A stretch of DNA of 64,000 nucleotides from Candidatus Ribeiella danica (GTDB lineage: Bacteria; Chloroflexota; Chloroflexia; Chloroflexales; Roseiflexaceae): positions 62,001 to 126,000 of the forward strand of contig JADKFS010000016.1 in NCBI GenBank assembly GCA_016717335.1, written 5' to 3'. The position numbers and the translations under genes are program-made. This document shows, in pieces, positions 41,692 through 50,496 of the stretch (the stretch's first letter is position 1; each line of letters starts with the position of its first letter). A model generated the notes under the pieces. It was given only the letters and a program-made list of their open reading frames with translations. It did no database searches and was not told the origin of the DNA.

Positions 41692-43743
41692 CTACGCGCC
41701 CAGCCGGCCAAACTGCCGCTCGAGCTGCGCCTTGGTCAGCACGATCAGCGTCGGCCGGCCGTGCGGGCAGGTGCGCGGGCCCTCGCACCCGGCCAGCTGG
41801 TCGAGCAGCGCCTGCTGCTCGACCGGGCTGAGCGTCTGGCCGGCGCGAACCGAGGTGTGGCACGCCAGCGTCGCGAGCGTCGCGTCGAGCCGATCGTCCG
41901 GCGTCTGCCCGCCGCTGCCGCCCAGGTGGCTGGCCAGATCGGCCAGCGTGTTCGCAAGCTGCTCCACCGCCAGCCCGGCCGGCACGGCGCGCACCTGCAC
42001 GCCGCGGTCGGACTCCTCCAGCTCGAAGCCCCAGGCCACCAGCTCGTCCAGCGCGGCCAGCAGGGCCTGCTGCGCGCCCGGCGGCAGCGCGACCTGCTGT
42101 GGCAGCAGCAGCGCCTGCGACTGTATGACTCCGGCGCCGCGCTGGGCCAGCAGCCGCTCGTAGGTGATCCGCTCGTGCGCGGCGTGCTGGTCGATCAGGT
42201 ACAGCGCCCCGCCCGGCCCCTCGGTCAGCAGGTAGGTCTGCGCGAGCTGGGCCAGGGCGCGCAGCGGCGGCAGCGCGGGCGCGTGGGCGGGAGGGACCTC
42301 CGGCGCAGGCGGCATCGCCGGCGGCTCGGCCTCCGAGTCGCCGGGCGGCGGCTCGGGCGCCTCGCGCACGCGCAGCTGGGCCGGCCGCTGTTCGAGCGCC
42401 TGCAGCGCGGCCAGCCGCCGCTCGGACTCCGAGTCGCTGGTGCGCTCGGCCGCAGCCCCGCCGGGCCGCGGGGGCCAGCCGCGATCGGCAGGCGGCGCGG
42501 GGAAGGGGTAGGCGGCCTGCCGGTCGCCGCCGCGGGGGCGATCGAGCAGCGCGGCCTGGATCGGCGCGGGGTCGGCCGGCGGCGTGACGCGATCGGCTCG
42601 CTCGTCCGGCGCGTCCAGCGGGGCGCCGGCGCGCTCGGCCAGGTCGGGGGCGCCCGGCTCGTCGGGCTGCGGCGGCGCGGCGGCCTCGTCCGGCGGCGCG
42701 ACATCCTCCGGCCCGGCCGGATCGGCCCAGCGCTGAATCACCGCGGCGCCCTGCACGGCATCGCGCACCGCGCGCCCGAGCGTGCGCGCGACCAGCTGCG
42801 GCTGGCGGAACTTCACCTCGCTCTTGGTGGGGTGCACATTCACGTCGACCGCCGCCGGGTGCACTTGGATGTGCAGCACCACCAGCGGAAAGCGCCCCTT
42901 CATCAGCAGGGTGTGGTAGGCCTCCTCGACAATCGCGCTGATCTGCCCGCGCGCCTGGATAGCCCGCCCGTTGACCGTGAGGTGCATCCCGTCGCGCCCG
43001 CTGCGCGTGACGGTGGGCGCGGAGGCCAGGCCGCGCACGTGGACCGCGCCCAGGTCCTCGCCGGCGCGCGCGTCGAGCGGGATCATCTGGCGCGCGACCT
43101 CGACGCCGTACAGCTCCAGCACCACGTCGGCGAGCTGGCCGCGCCCGCTGGTCTGGAAGATCCGCTTCCCATCGCGCATGAACGTAAAGGCGACCTGCGG
43201 GTAGGCCAGCGCGTACTGGGTCACCACGGCCGCGATCGCGGTCGCCTCGGCCGCCGGGGACTTCAGGAACTCGCGCCGCACCGGGACATTGTAGAACAGA
43301 TTGCGGATCGTGAAGGTCGTGCCGACCGCGCCGCCGCGCGGGGCGATCGCCTGGATCTCGCCGCCGGCGACGCGCAGCTCCACGCCGGTCGACGCGTCGG
43401 CCGTGCGACTCGTGCAGATCACCTGCGCGACGGAGGCGATCGAGGGCAGCGCCTCGCCGCGGAAGCCCAGCGTATGGATCGCCCACAGGTCGTCGGCGCT
43501 GGTGAGCTTGGAGGTGGCGTGGCGCTGGAAGGCGATCTCGATCTCGTCGGCCGGAATGCCGCCGCCGTCGTCCTGGATCAGCAGCTCCTCGATCCCGCCG
43601 CCGCGCACGCCGATCGTCAGGCGGCGCGCGCCCGCGTCGAGGGCGTTCTCAACCAGCTCCTTGACAACCGAGGCGGGGCGCTCTACCACCTCGCCCGCGG
43701 CGATCTGCGCCGCGACAGTCGGATCGAGCACACGTATCGGCAT
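41692..43743 (-). CDS. mutL: DNA mismatch repair protein MutL (endonuclease type)
   Basis: 683 aa. GHKL ATPase: VKELVENALDAGA, DDGGGIP, GFRGEALPSIASV. A Pro/Ala-rich linker (about 335-480) joins the dimerisation-nuclease domain with DQHAAHERITYE (DQHAx2Ex4E endonuclease motif), ACHTSVRAG and CPHGRP zinc-site motifs. The enzyme therefore nicks DNA itself, as in bacteria without MutH. No mutS next to it. Extended -10 promoter at 43782-43790; GGGGTGAG upstream of the ATG. Confidence 0.97.
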   Translation of the reverse strand: MPIRVLDPTVAAQIAAGEVVERPASVVKELVENALDAGARRLTIGVRGGGIEELLIQDDGGGIPADEIEIAFQRHATSKLTSADDLWAIHTLGFRGEALPSIASVAQVICTSRTADASTGVELRVAGGEIQAIAPRGGAVGTTFTIRNLFYNVPVRREFLKSPAAEATAIAAVVTQYALAYPQVAFTFMRDGKRIFQTSGRGQLADVVLELYGVEVARQMIPLDARAGEDLGAVHVRGLASAPTVTRSGRDGMHLTVNGRAIQARGQISAIVEEAYHTLLMKGRFPLVVLHIQVHPAAVDVNVHPTKSEVKFRQPQLVARTLGRAVRDAVQGAAVIQRWADPAGPEDVAPPDEAAAPPQPDEPGAPDLAERAGAPLDAPDERADRVTPPADPAPIQAALLDRPRGGDRQAAYPFPAPPADRGWPPRPGGAAAERTSDSESERRLAALQALEQRPAQLRVREAPEPPPGDSEAEPPAMPPAPEVPPAHAPALPPLRALAQLAQTYLLTEGPGGALYLIDQHAAHERITYERLLAQRGAGVIQSQALLLPQQVALPPGAQQALLAALDELVAWGFELEESDRGVQVRAVPAGLAVEQLANTLADLASHLGGSGGQTPDDRLDATLATLACHTSVRAGQTLSPVEQQALLDQLAGCEGPRTCPHGRPTLIVLTKAQLERQFGRLGA

Positions 43744-43781
43744 AGCTCACCCCTTGGAAGGAACAGGTGTTCGACAGCGGT

Positions 43782-43790
43782 AGTATAGCA
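43782..43790 (-). promoter_or_regulatory. Extended -10 promoter of mutL
   Basis: Minus-strand TGCTATACT, about 40 nt before the ATG; no clear -35. Confidence 0.55.
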
Positions 43791-43842
43791 TATCGTCTCG
43801 AGCCGCGTGCGGGCGCTTGCCGCTCGGCCGCGCCGGGCCGCA

Positions 43843-44721
43843 TCACATCACGCTCTGCACGACCGGCAGCGCGAGTCCGGCCAGGAAGGCGTCGGCGATC
43901 TCGACGTGCTCCTCCGTCAGGTCGGCCCCGAGCGCGCCAGGCAGGCGTGCGAGGATGGCGGCGCGATCCCGCCCGACCTGCTCGACCGTGCGGCCGATCG
44001 TGCCGAGCAGCGCCGCCTCGTCGGCCAGCTGCGCCCTGGACAGCGGCTGCGCGTGGTGCGCCGCGAGGTAGTACGCGGCGTCGTAGCCGAGCAGCCGGTC
44101 GAGCAGCGGCAGCAGGGTGTTGGTCGTCACGCGCCGCGGCCCATGGTAGAGGTCGTCGTAGATGCAGTCGCCCAGGAACACGATCCGCTCCTCGGGGACG
44201 TAGACGACGCTCGAGTCGTGCGCGTGGTCGCCGCCGACGTGCACGATCCGGCAGGTCACGCCGCCGAGGTCGAGCTCGACCTGCGAGCTGAAGCCGATCT
44301 CGGGCGGCCGGATGGTCAGCTCGCTGCGGTCGGGCAGCTCGGCCTTGATCATATCGCGACAGAAGGCGATCTCGACCCCCTCGTCCACGCGCCGGTCGAG
44401 CGCCTCGTCGCTCCAGTCGAGCCGCGCCATCTTCGCGACGATCCGCCGGGTCTCGTCGTGCGCGAGGGCCGGGATCGGCAGCGCGGCCGTGCCGAAGACG
44501 TGATCCCAGTGCCAGTGCGTGAGCATCAGGAAGGCCGGGGGCGCAGCGCCGGCCGCGTCAAGCTCGCGCAGCAGCAGCCGGGCGTGCGCGGGCGAGTTGC
44601 CGGCATCGACGATCAGGCTGCCGTGCGCGCCGCTCACCGCCCCCAGGATCGGCCGGTCGGTGGTCGAGTCGGGCGTCAGCCAGTAGACGTGCGGGGAGAT
44701 CTGGTTGAGCTGGTGACTCAT
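43843..44721 (-). CDS. Metallo-beta-lactamase-fold hydrolase
   Basis: 292 aa. THWHWDHVFG metal motif near residue 70, HVGGDHAHDSSVVYVPEERI, FLGDCIYDD and AAHHAQ complete the ligands. Less like glyoxalase II, more like the broad MBL hydrolase group; substrate unknown. 12 nt after the peptidase gene, same strand, so co-transcribed. The start (44721) has only weak AAGAGA upstream. Confidence 0.87.
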   Translation of the reverse strand: MSHQLNQISPHVYWLTPDSTTDRPILGAVSGAHGSLIVDAGNSPAHARLLLRELDAAGAAPPAFLMLTHWHWDHVFGTAALPIPALAHDETRRIVAKMARLDWSDEALDRRVDEGVEIAFCRDMIKAELPDRSELTIRPPEIGFSSQVELDLGGVTCRIVHVGGDHAHDSSVVYVPEERIVFLGDCIYDDLYHGPRRVTTNTLLPLLDRLLGYDAAYYLAAHHAQPLSRAQLADEAALLGTIGRTVEQVGRDRAAILARLPGALGADLTEEHVEIADAFLAGLALPVVQSVM

Positions 44722-44733
44722 CGGTCGCGTCTC

Positions 44734-45594
44734 TTACTGGTCGAGCCAGGCCTGCCACTCGCGCTCCAGAACGTCCAGGCCCTTGCCGTAGACCCCCGCG
44801 TAGTCGGCGGTGCCGAACGAGCCGTGGCCGGTCACATACACCCGGTCGAACTGCTCGCGCCCGTAAGTCGTGACCAGGTAGTCCACGAAGCTGGCCCACT
44901 CGTAGTAGAGCGCGTTCATCGCGCCGATCCCGCGGCCGTTGTAGTCGGTCGCGAGCGGGTAGAACATGCCTGACTTGCGCTGCTCGCGCACGTAGCTGCG
45001 GAAGTCGGGCTGGCCGCCGAGCCAGTATTGGCCGGCGCCCCACGTCGCCGCGCCCTCGGACAGGATCGTGTCGGAGCTCAGGTGCGCCGGGCCGTAGCGA
45101 TCCTGCTCGAGCTGGTGGACGAACTCGTGGGCCATGATCGCCACCGCGCGCGCGCGGTCGATATCGTTGCAGGTGAAGACCTGGACGGCCCGCGCGTCGG
45201 TGTAGGCAATGCCGTGCAGGCCGCAGCCCTGCTCGAGCACGACCGAGGCCTTGAACCGCTCCGAGGGGCCGCTCCCGAAGCGCTGGGAGACGTAGGCCAG
45301 CGCCTGCTGCAGGTCGTCGGCGAGCGCGGCCCGCTCGCTGGGGTACAGCCCGTCGTCGACGACGATATCGAACTGGGCGACCGGCTGCGCCGCGCCGGTG
45401 ATCTCCGGCGCGGGGTTGTCGGCCGGCGCCGGCTGCTCGGGGTTGGGCGGCAGCGAGCCGCCGCGCCACTGCACCGTTGGCGGGGTGGACCAAAAGGCCC
45501 GCAGCAGGACCACGATCGAGACGATCGCGACGATCGCCGCGCGGCGGGGCGTGAGCAGTGCGCGAAGGGGGTTGAACAGCTCGTGCGCGTACAT
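44734..45594 (-). CDS. Membrane-anchored gluzincin-type metallopeptidase
   Basis: 286 aa. One membrane helix near 17-35 (AAIVAIVSIVVLLRAFW), a Pro-rich stalk, then an extracytoplasmic domain with HEFVHQLEQD (zinc HExxH) and SEGAATWGAG, whose Glu is the probable third ligand, as in peptidase MA-like families. Probably cleaves proteins at the cell surface; target unknown. GGAG precedes the ATG. Forms a two-gene unit with the MBL hydrolase. Extended -10 at 45753-45761. Confidence 0.85.
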   Translation of the reverse strand: MYAHELFNPLRALLTPRRAAIVAIVSIVVLLRAFWSTPPTVQWRGGSLPPNPEQPAPADNPAPEITGAAQPVAQFDIVVDDGLYPSERAALADDLQQALAYVSQRFGSGPSERFKASVVLEQGCGLHGIAYTDARAVQVFTCNDIDRARAVAIMAHEFVHQLEQDRYGPAHLSSDTILSEGAATWGAGQYWLGGQPDFRSYVREQRKSGMFYPLATDYNGRGIGAMNALYYEWASFVDYLVTTYGREQFDRVYVTGHGSFGTADYAGVYGKGLDVLEREWQAWLDQ

Positions 45595-45752
45595 GCCTGC
45601 TCCGCCACTCAGTCGCTCAAGCGACGCGATTCGAACCGGTTCGGCGCGCGGCGGATCTGTGCCGGGGCAGGTCGCAGTGGCGCCGGAGCATCGGGTAGCA
45701 CGCGCCCGGGAAGATCGATCGAGAACATATGTGCTGATAATGCCGCTGGCTC

Positions 45753-45761
45753 AGTATACCA
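45753..45761 (-). promoter_or_regulatory. Extended -10 promoter of the metallopeptidase operon
   Basis: Minus-strand TGGTATACT, about 160 nt before the ATG at 45594. Confidence 0.5.
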
Positions 45762-45769
45762 TGTTCCAG

Positions 45770-46370
45770 GGCGCTGCGCTAGCTGTCTTCCGAGGCGCTG
45801 CGCCCCCGGCCCCCCGCTCCAGGCCGACCGTCGGCCTTCAGGTTTGCTCCGGGGTGCTGCGCCCCCGGCCCCCACCTGCTGCGCGTGCCGCGGGCCTTTC
45901 CTTTTTTCCGGGGCGTTGCGCCCCCGGCCCCCCGCCTGCTGCGCGTGCCGCGGGCCTTTCCTTTTTTCCGGGGCGCTGCGCCCCCGGCCCCCCGCCTGCT
46001 GCGCGTGCCGCGGGCCTTTCCTTTTTTCCGAGGCGCTGCGCCCCCGGCCCCCCGCCTGCTGCGCGTGCCGCGGGCCTTTCCTTTTTTCCGGGGCGCTGCG
46101 CCCCCGGCCCCCCGCCTGGGGGAACCCGCGCGGGTTCCCCCAGCCCCCCTCCGGCAAAGAACGCCTGTGGCATATCCGATAGTGGTGGCGCATGCCCAGC
46201 ACCATACCTGCGAGGCCAGTTGCCTCCCACCGCGCCTGGATTCCGCCGGGCATGTGCATCAAGCTTCGCAATAGAGACGGGGTGATTTTGGGGTCCAGGG
46301 GCGCGCCCCCCGGAGACAGTGTGGGCTACCCCACGCCGGGGCACCGGGCGCGCAGCCCCCGCACAAGCGG
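45770..46370. repeat. GC-rich repeat region with four 60-bp tandem units
   Basis: Between 45878 and 46117 four units with exact 60-bp period carry CTGCGCGTGCCGCGGGCC, TTTCCTTTTTTCCGGGGCG and CTGCGCCCCCGGCCCCCCGC. Units differ at only one or two bases. Flanks hold single copies of the GGGGAACCCGCGCGGGTTCC and TTTTGGGGTCCAGGGGC modules also found at 24.8-25.3 kb. No credible gene. Confidence 0.85.
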
Positions 46371-46375
46371 CGCGA

Positions 46376-47092
46376 TCACGGCGTGACGACGAGCGGCGTC
46401 ACCATGCCGGCCTTGTAGTGCCCTGGAATGTTGCAGATCAGCATGTACTTGCCCGGCTTGAGGTTCACGCTGAGCGTGTCCCGTTTGCCCGGCTTTAGAT
46501 CGGCCACTTCGCCGAGCGAATCGAGCTGGTTCTCCGAAAGGCGACCCAGATCCGGCGCGTACGGCAGATCGGCCGGGGCCAGGTCGGTCTTGATCAGCAC
46601 CATTTCATGAGTCTCACCCTTCGCGACGTTCATCACGTCGAAGGTGATGGCGCCGGCTTTGATCGTTGTGATGGCAGGGTTGATCGAGAACGTGTCGAGC
46701 TTGACCTTGACGATGGCGGGCCGGGCGCTACTAGCGGTCGCGGTGGGCGTGCGGGCGGCTGTCAGCACGCCCCCCTTTGCCGCTGTCGGGGTGACGCTGC
46801 CGGCCGCGGTGCTGGTGGGGCTGCCGCCGACAGTCGGCTTGGGGGTGCTGGCCGGGGTTCTTGTGGCGCTGGCGGTGGCGCTGGGCTTGGTCTCGATCGC
46901 CGCCGCCGGGGCGGCTGCGGTCGCGGCGCCGGTGGGCCTGCTGTCGGCGGTCGGCTTGGCGCTGCTCGCCGCGTTGGGCCGGGTGCCATTTGCGAACGTG
47001 CTGGCCGTCTGCGGCGGGCTGCAGGCCGGGAGTACCAGCAGAGCGCCGAGCATGAAGATCTGCGACAACCTGATCCGAGTAGATGTGTGCAT
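46376..47092 (-). CDS. Cupredoxin lipoprotein (type 1 copper)
   Basis: 238 aa. Lipoprotein signal ending LLVLPACS; a long Ala/Thr/Ser/Pro tether (about 25-125); C-terminal cupredoxin with ETHEM (His) and CNIPGHYKAGM (Cys, His, Met ligands). Probable outer-face electron carrier of the plastocyanin/sulfocyanin type. Start: ATG 47098 touches GGAGGG with no spacing, while ATG 47092 is 6 nt away and still in frame, so 47092 is used. A TATAAC -10-like box (minus strand, 47152-47147) lies upstream. The partner oxidase or donor is not in the window. Confidence 0.9.
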   Translation of the reverse strand: MHTSTRIRLSQIFMLGALLVLPACSPPQTASTFANGTRPNAASSAKPTADSRPTGAATAAAPAAAIETKPSATASATRTPASTPKPTVGGSPTSTAAGSVTPTAAKGGVLTAARTPTATASSARPAIVKVKLDTFSINPAITTIKAGAITFDVMNVAKGETHEMVLIKTDLAPADLPYAPDLGRLSENQLDSLGEVADLKPGKRDTLSVNLKPGKYMLICNIPGHYKAGMVTPLVVTP

Positions 47093-47323
47093 TGCCATCC
47101 CTCCATGTAGTGTGATCGAAGTGCGTTGACTGGAGGATTAGCGGGCGTTATACAACAATTACGAACGCTTTGGAGCAGCGAAATAGATATGGATAAGGGA
47201 TAACAGTTTTATCATCGGGGAATATGATCATATGCCAGGGATGGGGCAAGGGAGTGAGGGAAAACAGCACAGTCGGAGGCGCTTCGTGAAAGACAGGCCC
47301 TTGGGGGCGCGGTAGGTGGGCCG

Positions 47324-47878
47324 CTACAGCGCGGCGAGAATCGCGTGGTGGCAGTCGTAGCACACTACGTTGGACAGGCTCGGCAGGTCGATCGCATCCA
47401 CGATCTTGAGCAGGTCGAGCGCGTCCTCGACCTCGAACCAGCCGCGCCCGGGCACCTGGACGCGCTTGCACCAGCTGCAGATCGAGATCACGCTGCGCGT
47501 GCGCGGCACCGATTCGTCGAGCAGGGCCATGTAGTCGCGCTCGTGCTGCTCGACGATCTGGCTGGTGAACTGCACCCAGCCGGTCGCCAGCCGATCGATG
47601 TGGAGCTCGATCCGGCGGCGCGCCGCGGGCGAGTCGCAGCGCAGCTGCACGACCATCGCCCTGCCGCCGCGCACGCGGCCGAGGATGAGCTGGTAGAGCA
47701 GCCGGGTCTCGTCGTCGCCGATAAAGTCCCAGATCTGCCGACCGAGCAGGCTGGGCTCGGACAGGCTGGCCCCGGCGTTCTCCTGCGCGAAAGCCAGGAA
47801 CGCGCTGTTCACGGTCACCAGCCGGTCGAGAGCGTCGATCTGGTAGCGGAAGATTCGCGTGTCGGTCGAGGAGCTCAT
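47324..47878 (-). CDS. PAS-like protein with C-terminal zinc-knuckle pair
   Basis: 184 aa. Residues 10-110 look like a PAS sensor: VNSAFLAFAQENAG, LLGRQIWDFIGDDETRLLYQ, and RIELHIDRLATGWVQFTSQI. Residues 130-180 hold CSWCKR and CYDCHH about 42 residues apart, a likely zinc or haem/metal site. No output domain. It may sense redox or a small ligand for a separate partner. The start (47878) has poor ribosome-binding sequence; divergent 65 bp from a small membrane protein gene. 47093-47323 upstream of the cupredoxin shows no gene. Confidence 0.7.
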   Translation of the reverse strand: MSSSTDTRIFRYQIDALDRLVTVNSAFLAFAQENAGASLSEPSLLGRQIWDFIGDDETRLLYQLILGRVRGGRAMVVQLRCDSPAARRRIELHIDRLATGWVQFTSQIVEQHERDYMALLDESVPRTRSVISICSWCKRVQVPGRGWFEVEDALDLLKIVDAIDLPSLSNVVCYDCHHAILAAL

Positions 47879-47942
47879 GGGGGGCCTGCAGTTGTGCTAC
47901 AATATCGCCACCGACGATGACCTATTCCTGTGGAGGATATCG

Positions 47943-48275
47943 ATGGTGCTATCCCAAACGAGCCTGGTGCTGATCGTGATCGCGGGGCTTGCAGCCGCCG
48001 CCGCGCTGGCGCTGATCGCCCTGATCCTCGACGTGCGCGCGGCGTACCGGTCGCACGACCTGGCCGAGCACGAGTCGGCCCAGGCGCTGATCGGCCAGAT
48101 GCTCGGCGGCGCGATCGTCGCGGCCGGGGCCGTGACGCTGATCTGGATCTACCTCGGGCGGGTGCTCCCCGCCGTCGTCTGCGCCTGCCTGTTCTGGCTG
48201 GCGAGCTTGGCTGCCGCCCGCTTCGTCAGCCTCGAGCACGCCTGGCGCCGGGGCCACCCGCAGATTGACACATAG
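47943..48275 (+). CDS. Small three-helix membrane protein
   Basis: 110 aa, three hydrophobic segments (LVLIVIAGLAAAAALALIAL, GGAIVAAGAVTLIWIYLG, AVVCACLFWLASLAAARFV) and short polar loops. GGAGGAT 5 nt before the ATG. No family recognised; alone on the plus strand between the PAS-like and acyltransferase genes. Confidence 0.7.
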   Translation: MVLSQTSLVLIVIAGLAAAAALALIALILDVRAAYRSHDLAEHESAQALIGQMLGGAIVAAGAVTLIWIYLGRVLPAVVCACLFWLASLAAARFVSLEHAWRRGHPQIDT

Positions 48276-48345
48276 CCGGCGGCGCTGCACAGAATCCATA
48301 CCGTTATCTAATCTTCGTTGAGTCTTCGTGGCTGTACGAATGCGG

Positions 48346-49002
48346 CTACGCCTGCCCAATGCGCTCGCGGTACACGCCGCGGTAGCGCTCGGGCAGGAGC
48401 GCCGCCAGCCGGAGCATGACCTCGTCGGTGAGCTCGTTTATGCGCTGCTGGGGCACCTTGGGAGTCTCGGCCGCCACGCGGTAGGGCTCGCCAATATGCA
48501 CGCGGATGGGCTTGCGCAGGAAGGCGCCGCGCAGACCGGCCTCGGTGCCCCACAGCGCGATCGGGACGATCGGGCAGCCCGTGCGCAGCGCCAGCCGCAC
48601 CGCCCCGGCCTGCCCGGCCTGGAGGCCGCCGGTCGGGCTGCGGTGCCCCTCGATGAAGATGATCAGCGCCCGGCCCTGCTTCAGGTACTCCTCGGCCGCG
48701 ATGAGCGCGCTGAGGTCGCGGCGCGCGCGATTGACCGGGATGGCCTGGATTCCGCGCAGCAGCCGGCCGGCGATCGGGTTGGCGAACAGCTCGGCTTTGG
48801 CCAGCCAGGTCGGCTTCAGCGACAGCGGCAGCGATGCGCCCAGCACGTAGGTGTCGGTCCAGCTCAGGTGATTCACCGCCAGGATCACGCCCTGGCCGCG
48901 CGGCACCAGATTGCTCTGCCCGCTGATGGTCCATCTCCACCAGAGATGCCGGAAGAGCCAGAGCGAGACCCATAGCATGACGTACAGGAATCCGCCGAGC
49001 AT
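48346..49002 (-). CDS. 1-acylglycerol-3-phosphate acyltransferase family (PlsC-like)
   Basis: 218 aa. NHLSWTD (NHx4D catalytic dyad), the glycerophosphate-binding FIEGHRSPTGG (FPEGTRS counterpart) and IVPIALWGTE. N-terminal membrane helix (FLYVMLWVSLWLFRHLWW). Transfers an acyl group to a lysophospholipid or similar at the membrane. GAGG before the ATG; minus-strand extended -10 at 49078-49070. Confidence 0.92.
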   Translation of the reverse strand: MLGGFLYVMLWVSLWLFRHLWWRWTISGQSNLVPRGQGVILAVNHLSWTDTYVLGASLPLSLKPTWLAKAELFANPIAGRLLRGIQAIPVNRARRDLSALIAAEEYLKQGRALIIFIEGHRSPTGGLQAGQAGAVRLALRTGCPIVPIALWGTEAGLRGAFLRKPIRVHIGEPYRVAAETPKVPQQRINELTDEVMLRLAALLPERYRGVYRERIGQA

Positions 49003-49069
49003 CGTGACCTCACATGTGTTCTAAGAGTTTGGTTGAAAAGCAGGGTGCGGGGCGAGCACTGCTCACGCT

Positions 49070-49078
49070 ACTATAGCA
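49070..49078 (-). promoter_or_regulatory. Extended -10 promoter of PlsC-like gene
   Basis: Minus-strand TGCTATAGT about 65 nt before the ATG at 49002. Confidence 0.5.
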
Positions 49079-49128
49079 TATGGATGCGGCCAACACAAGC
49101 GTTCCCTTGTCGAAGGAGCAGTGAATCA

Positions 49129-50289
49129 ATGTCTAGCACGGCAGATGTCATTATCATCGGCGGCGGCGTTCAGGGCGCGAGCCTGGCCTTTCACCTGGCG
49201 CGGCGCGGCGTGCGGGCGACGGTGATAGAGCGGCAGTTTGTCGCGGCGGGCGCCACCGGGCGCTCCAGCGGACTCGTGCGCATGCACTACGACACCGAGG
49301 TTGACTCGCGCCTGGCGTGGGAGTCGTTCAAGTACTACCGCAGCTGGCGGGAGATGGTCGGCGGCGAGTGCGGCTTCACGCGCACGGGCTTTCTGCAGAT
49401 CGTCGGCGCGGAGCAGGCGCAGGCGCTCAGGGCCAACGTCGCCATGCACCAGCGCATCGGCATCCCCGCCTTCGTGATCACGGCCGACGATGTCAGGCGG
49501 CTGGCGCCCTCGTTCGCCATCGCTGATGTCGAGCACGCCGCCTACGAGCCCGAGTCCGGCTACGCGATGCCGAGCGACGCCGCGGGCGCGCTGATGGCGG
49601 CGGCGCGCGATCGGGGCGCCCGCCTGGCGCAGGGCTGCGCGGTCACCGGCATCAGCGTGCTGGGCGGCAAGGTGGCGGGCGTGGAGACCACGCAGGGCGC
49701 GTTCTTCGCGCCGGTCGTGGTGAACGCGGCGGGGGCCTGGGCCGGCCGGATCAACAGCATGGTCGGGCTGGACCTGCCCTTCGACACCTGGCGGCACGAC
49801 ACGATGTTCGTCGTGCGGCCGGCCGAGATCGGGCCATCGCACCCGACCGTGATCGATTTCCCGAACGAGCTGTACTTTCGCCCGGAGGGCCAGCTGACGC
49901 TGGTGGGCCTGGAGGATGGCAACCCGCTGGGCGAATCGCCTGACGGCGACACCGACCGCGCCAAGCCCGGCTTCGTCGAGCGCGCGATCGACCGCATCTG
50001 CCGGCGCGTGCCGATCATGGAGCGCGGCGGCCTGCAGAGCGCGCATGGCGGCTACGACGGGATCACGCCCGACCAGCACCCCATCCTGGGCGCGGCAGGG
50101 CCCGATGGCTTTTACCTGGACTGCGGCCACAGCGGGACCGGCTTCAAGACCGCGCCGGCCGTCGGCCTGTGCATGGCCGAGCTGATCGTGGACGGCGCCG
50201 CTAAAACGATCGACATCTCCTCGCTCGCGCCGGGCCGGTTCGCGGAAGGGAAGCTGATCAAGGGCAACTACGATAATATCTGGAAGTGA
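49129..50289 (+). CDS. FAD-dependent oxidoreductase (DAO/sarcosine oxidase beta-like)
   Basis: 386 aa. N-terminal Rossmann motif IIIGGGVQGASLAFHLARRG, then GATGRSSGLVR (flavin-binding, possible covalent-type region), VVVNAAGAWAG and the C-terminal GFYLDCGHSGTGFKTAPAVG. Oxidises a secondary amine or amino acid; substrate unknown. ATG 49129 with AAGGAG upstream; the earlier open frame lacks a start signal. No subunits of a heteromeric sarcosine oxidase are adjacent. A second, different DAO gene lies at 55982-57400. Confidence 0.9.
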   Translation: MSSTADVIIIGGGVQGASLAFHLARRGVRATVIERQFVAAGATGRSSGLVRMHYDTEVDSRLAWESFKYYRSWREMVGGECGFTRTGFLQIVGAEQAQALRANVAMHQRIGIPAFVITADDVRRLAPSFAIADVEHAAYEPESGYAMPSDAAGALMAAARDRGARLAQGCAVTGISVLGGKVAGVETTQGAFFAPVVVNAAGAWAGRINSMVGLDLPFDTWRHDTMFVVRPAEIGPSHPTVIDFPNELYFRPEGQLTLVGLEDGNPLGESPDGDTDRAKPGFVERAIDRICRRVPIMERGGLQSAHGGYDGITPDQHPILGAAGPDGFYLDCGHSGTGFKTAPAVGLCMAELIVDGAAKTIDISSLAPGRFAEGKLIKGNYDNIWK

Positions 50290-50426
50290 GCGCCCTCTCG
50301 ATCGTCCCCCCTGTCGGGGGCTTCCATGTGTCGGTGTTTTCAGCCGAAGCGGTTCGCTTGCCAGATCACCCCACGTTTTCTAATTCGGACATCTCGCTTT
50401 GTCGTGCCATCCCCCACACCCCCCGA

Positions 50427-50453
50427 CCCCCGCTCCCTCGCGGGGAGCGGGGG
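50427..50453. terminator. Hairpin between convergent genes
   Basis: CCCCCGCTCCC pairs with GGGAGCGGGGG around TCGCG. Lies between the FAD oxidase end and the large secreted protein end; part of a partial composite repeat (CCCCCACACCCCCCGACC). No T-run. Confidence 0.55.
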
Positions 50454-50496
50454 AGATCGTTCGTGGTTGTGGCGCGGCGGCCGCAGCGCTCACGGG

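Noticed and set aside
45878..46117. CRISPR array
   Set aside because: Units are contiguous 60-bp repeats without unique spacers, and no cas genes are present.
45028..46285. Open frames across the 60-bp repeats
   Set aside because: Repetitive translation with no recognisable domain; product of the repeat period being a multiple of three.
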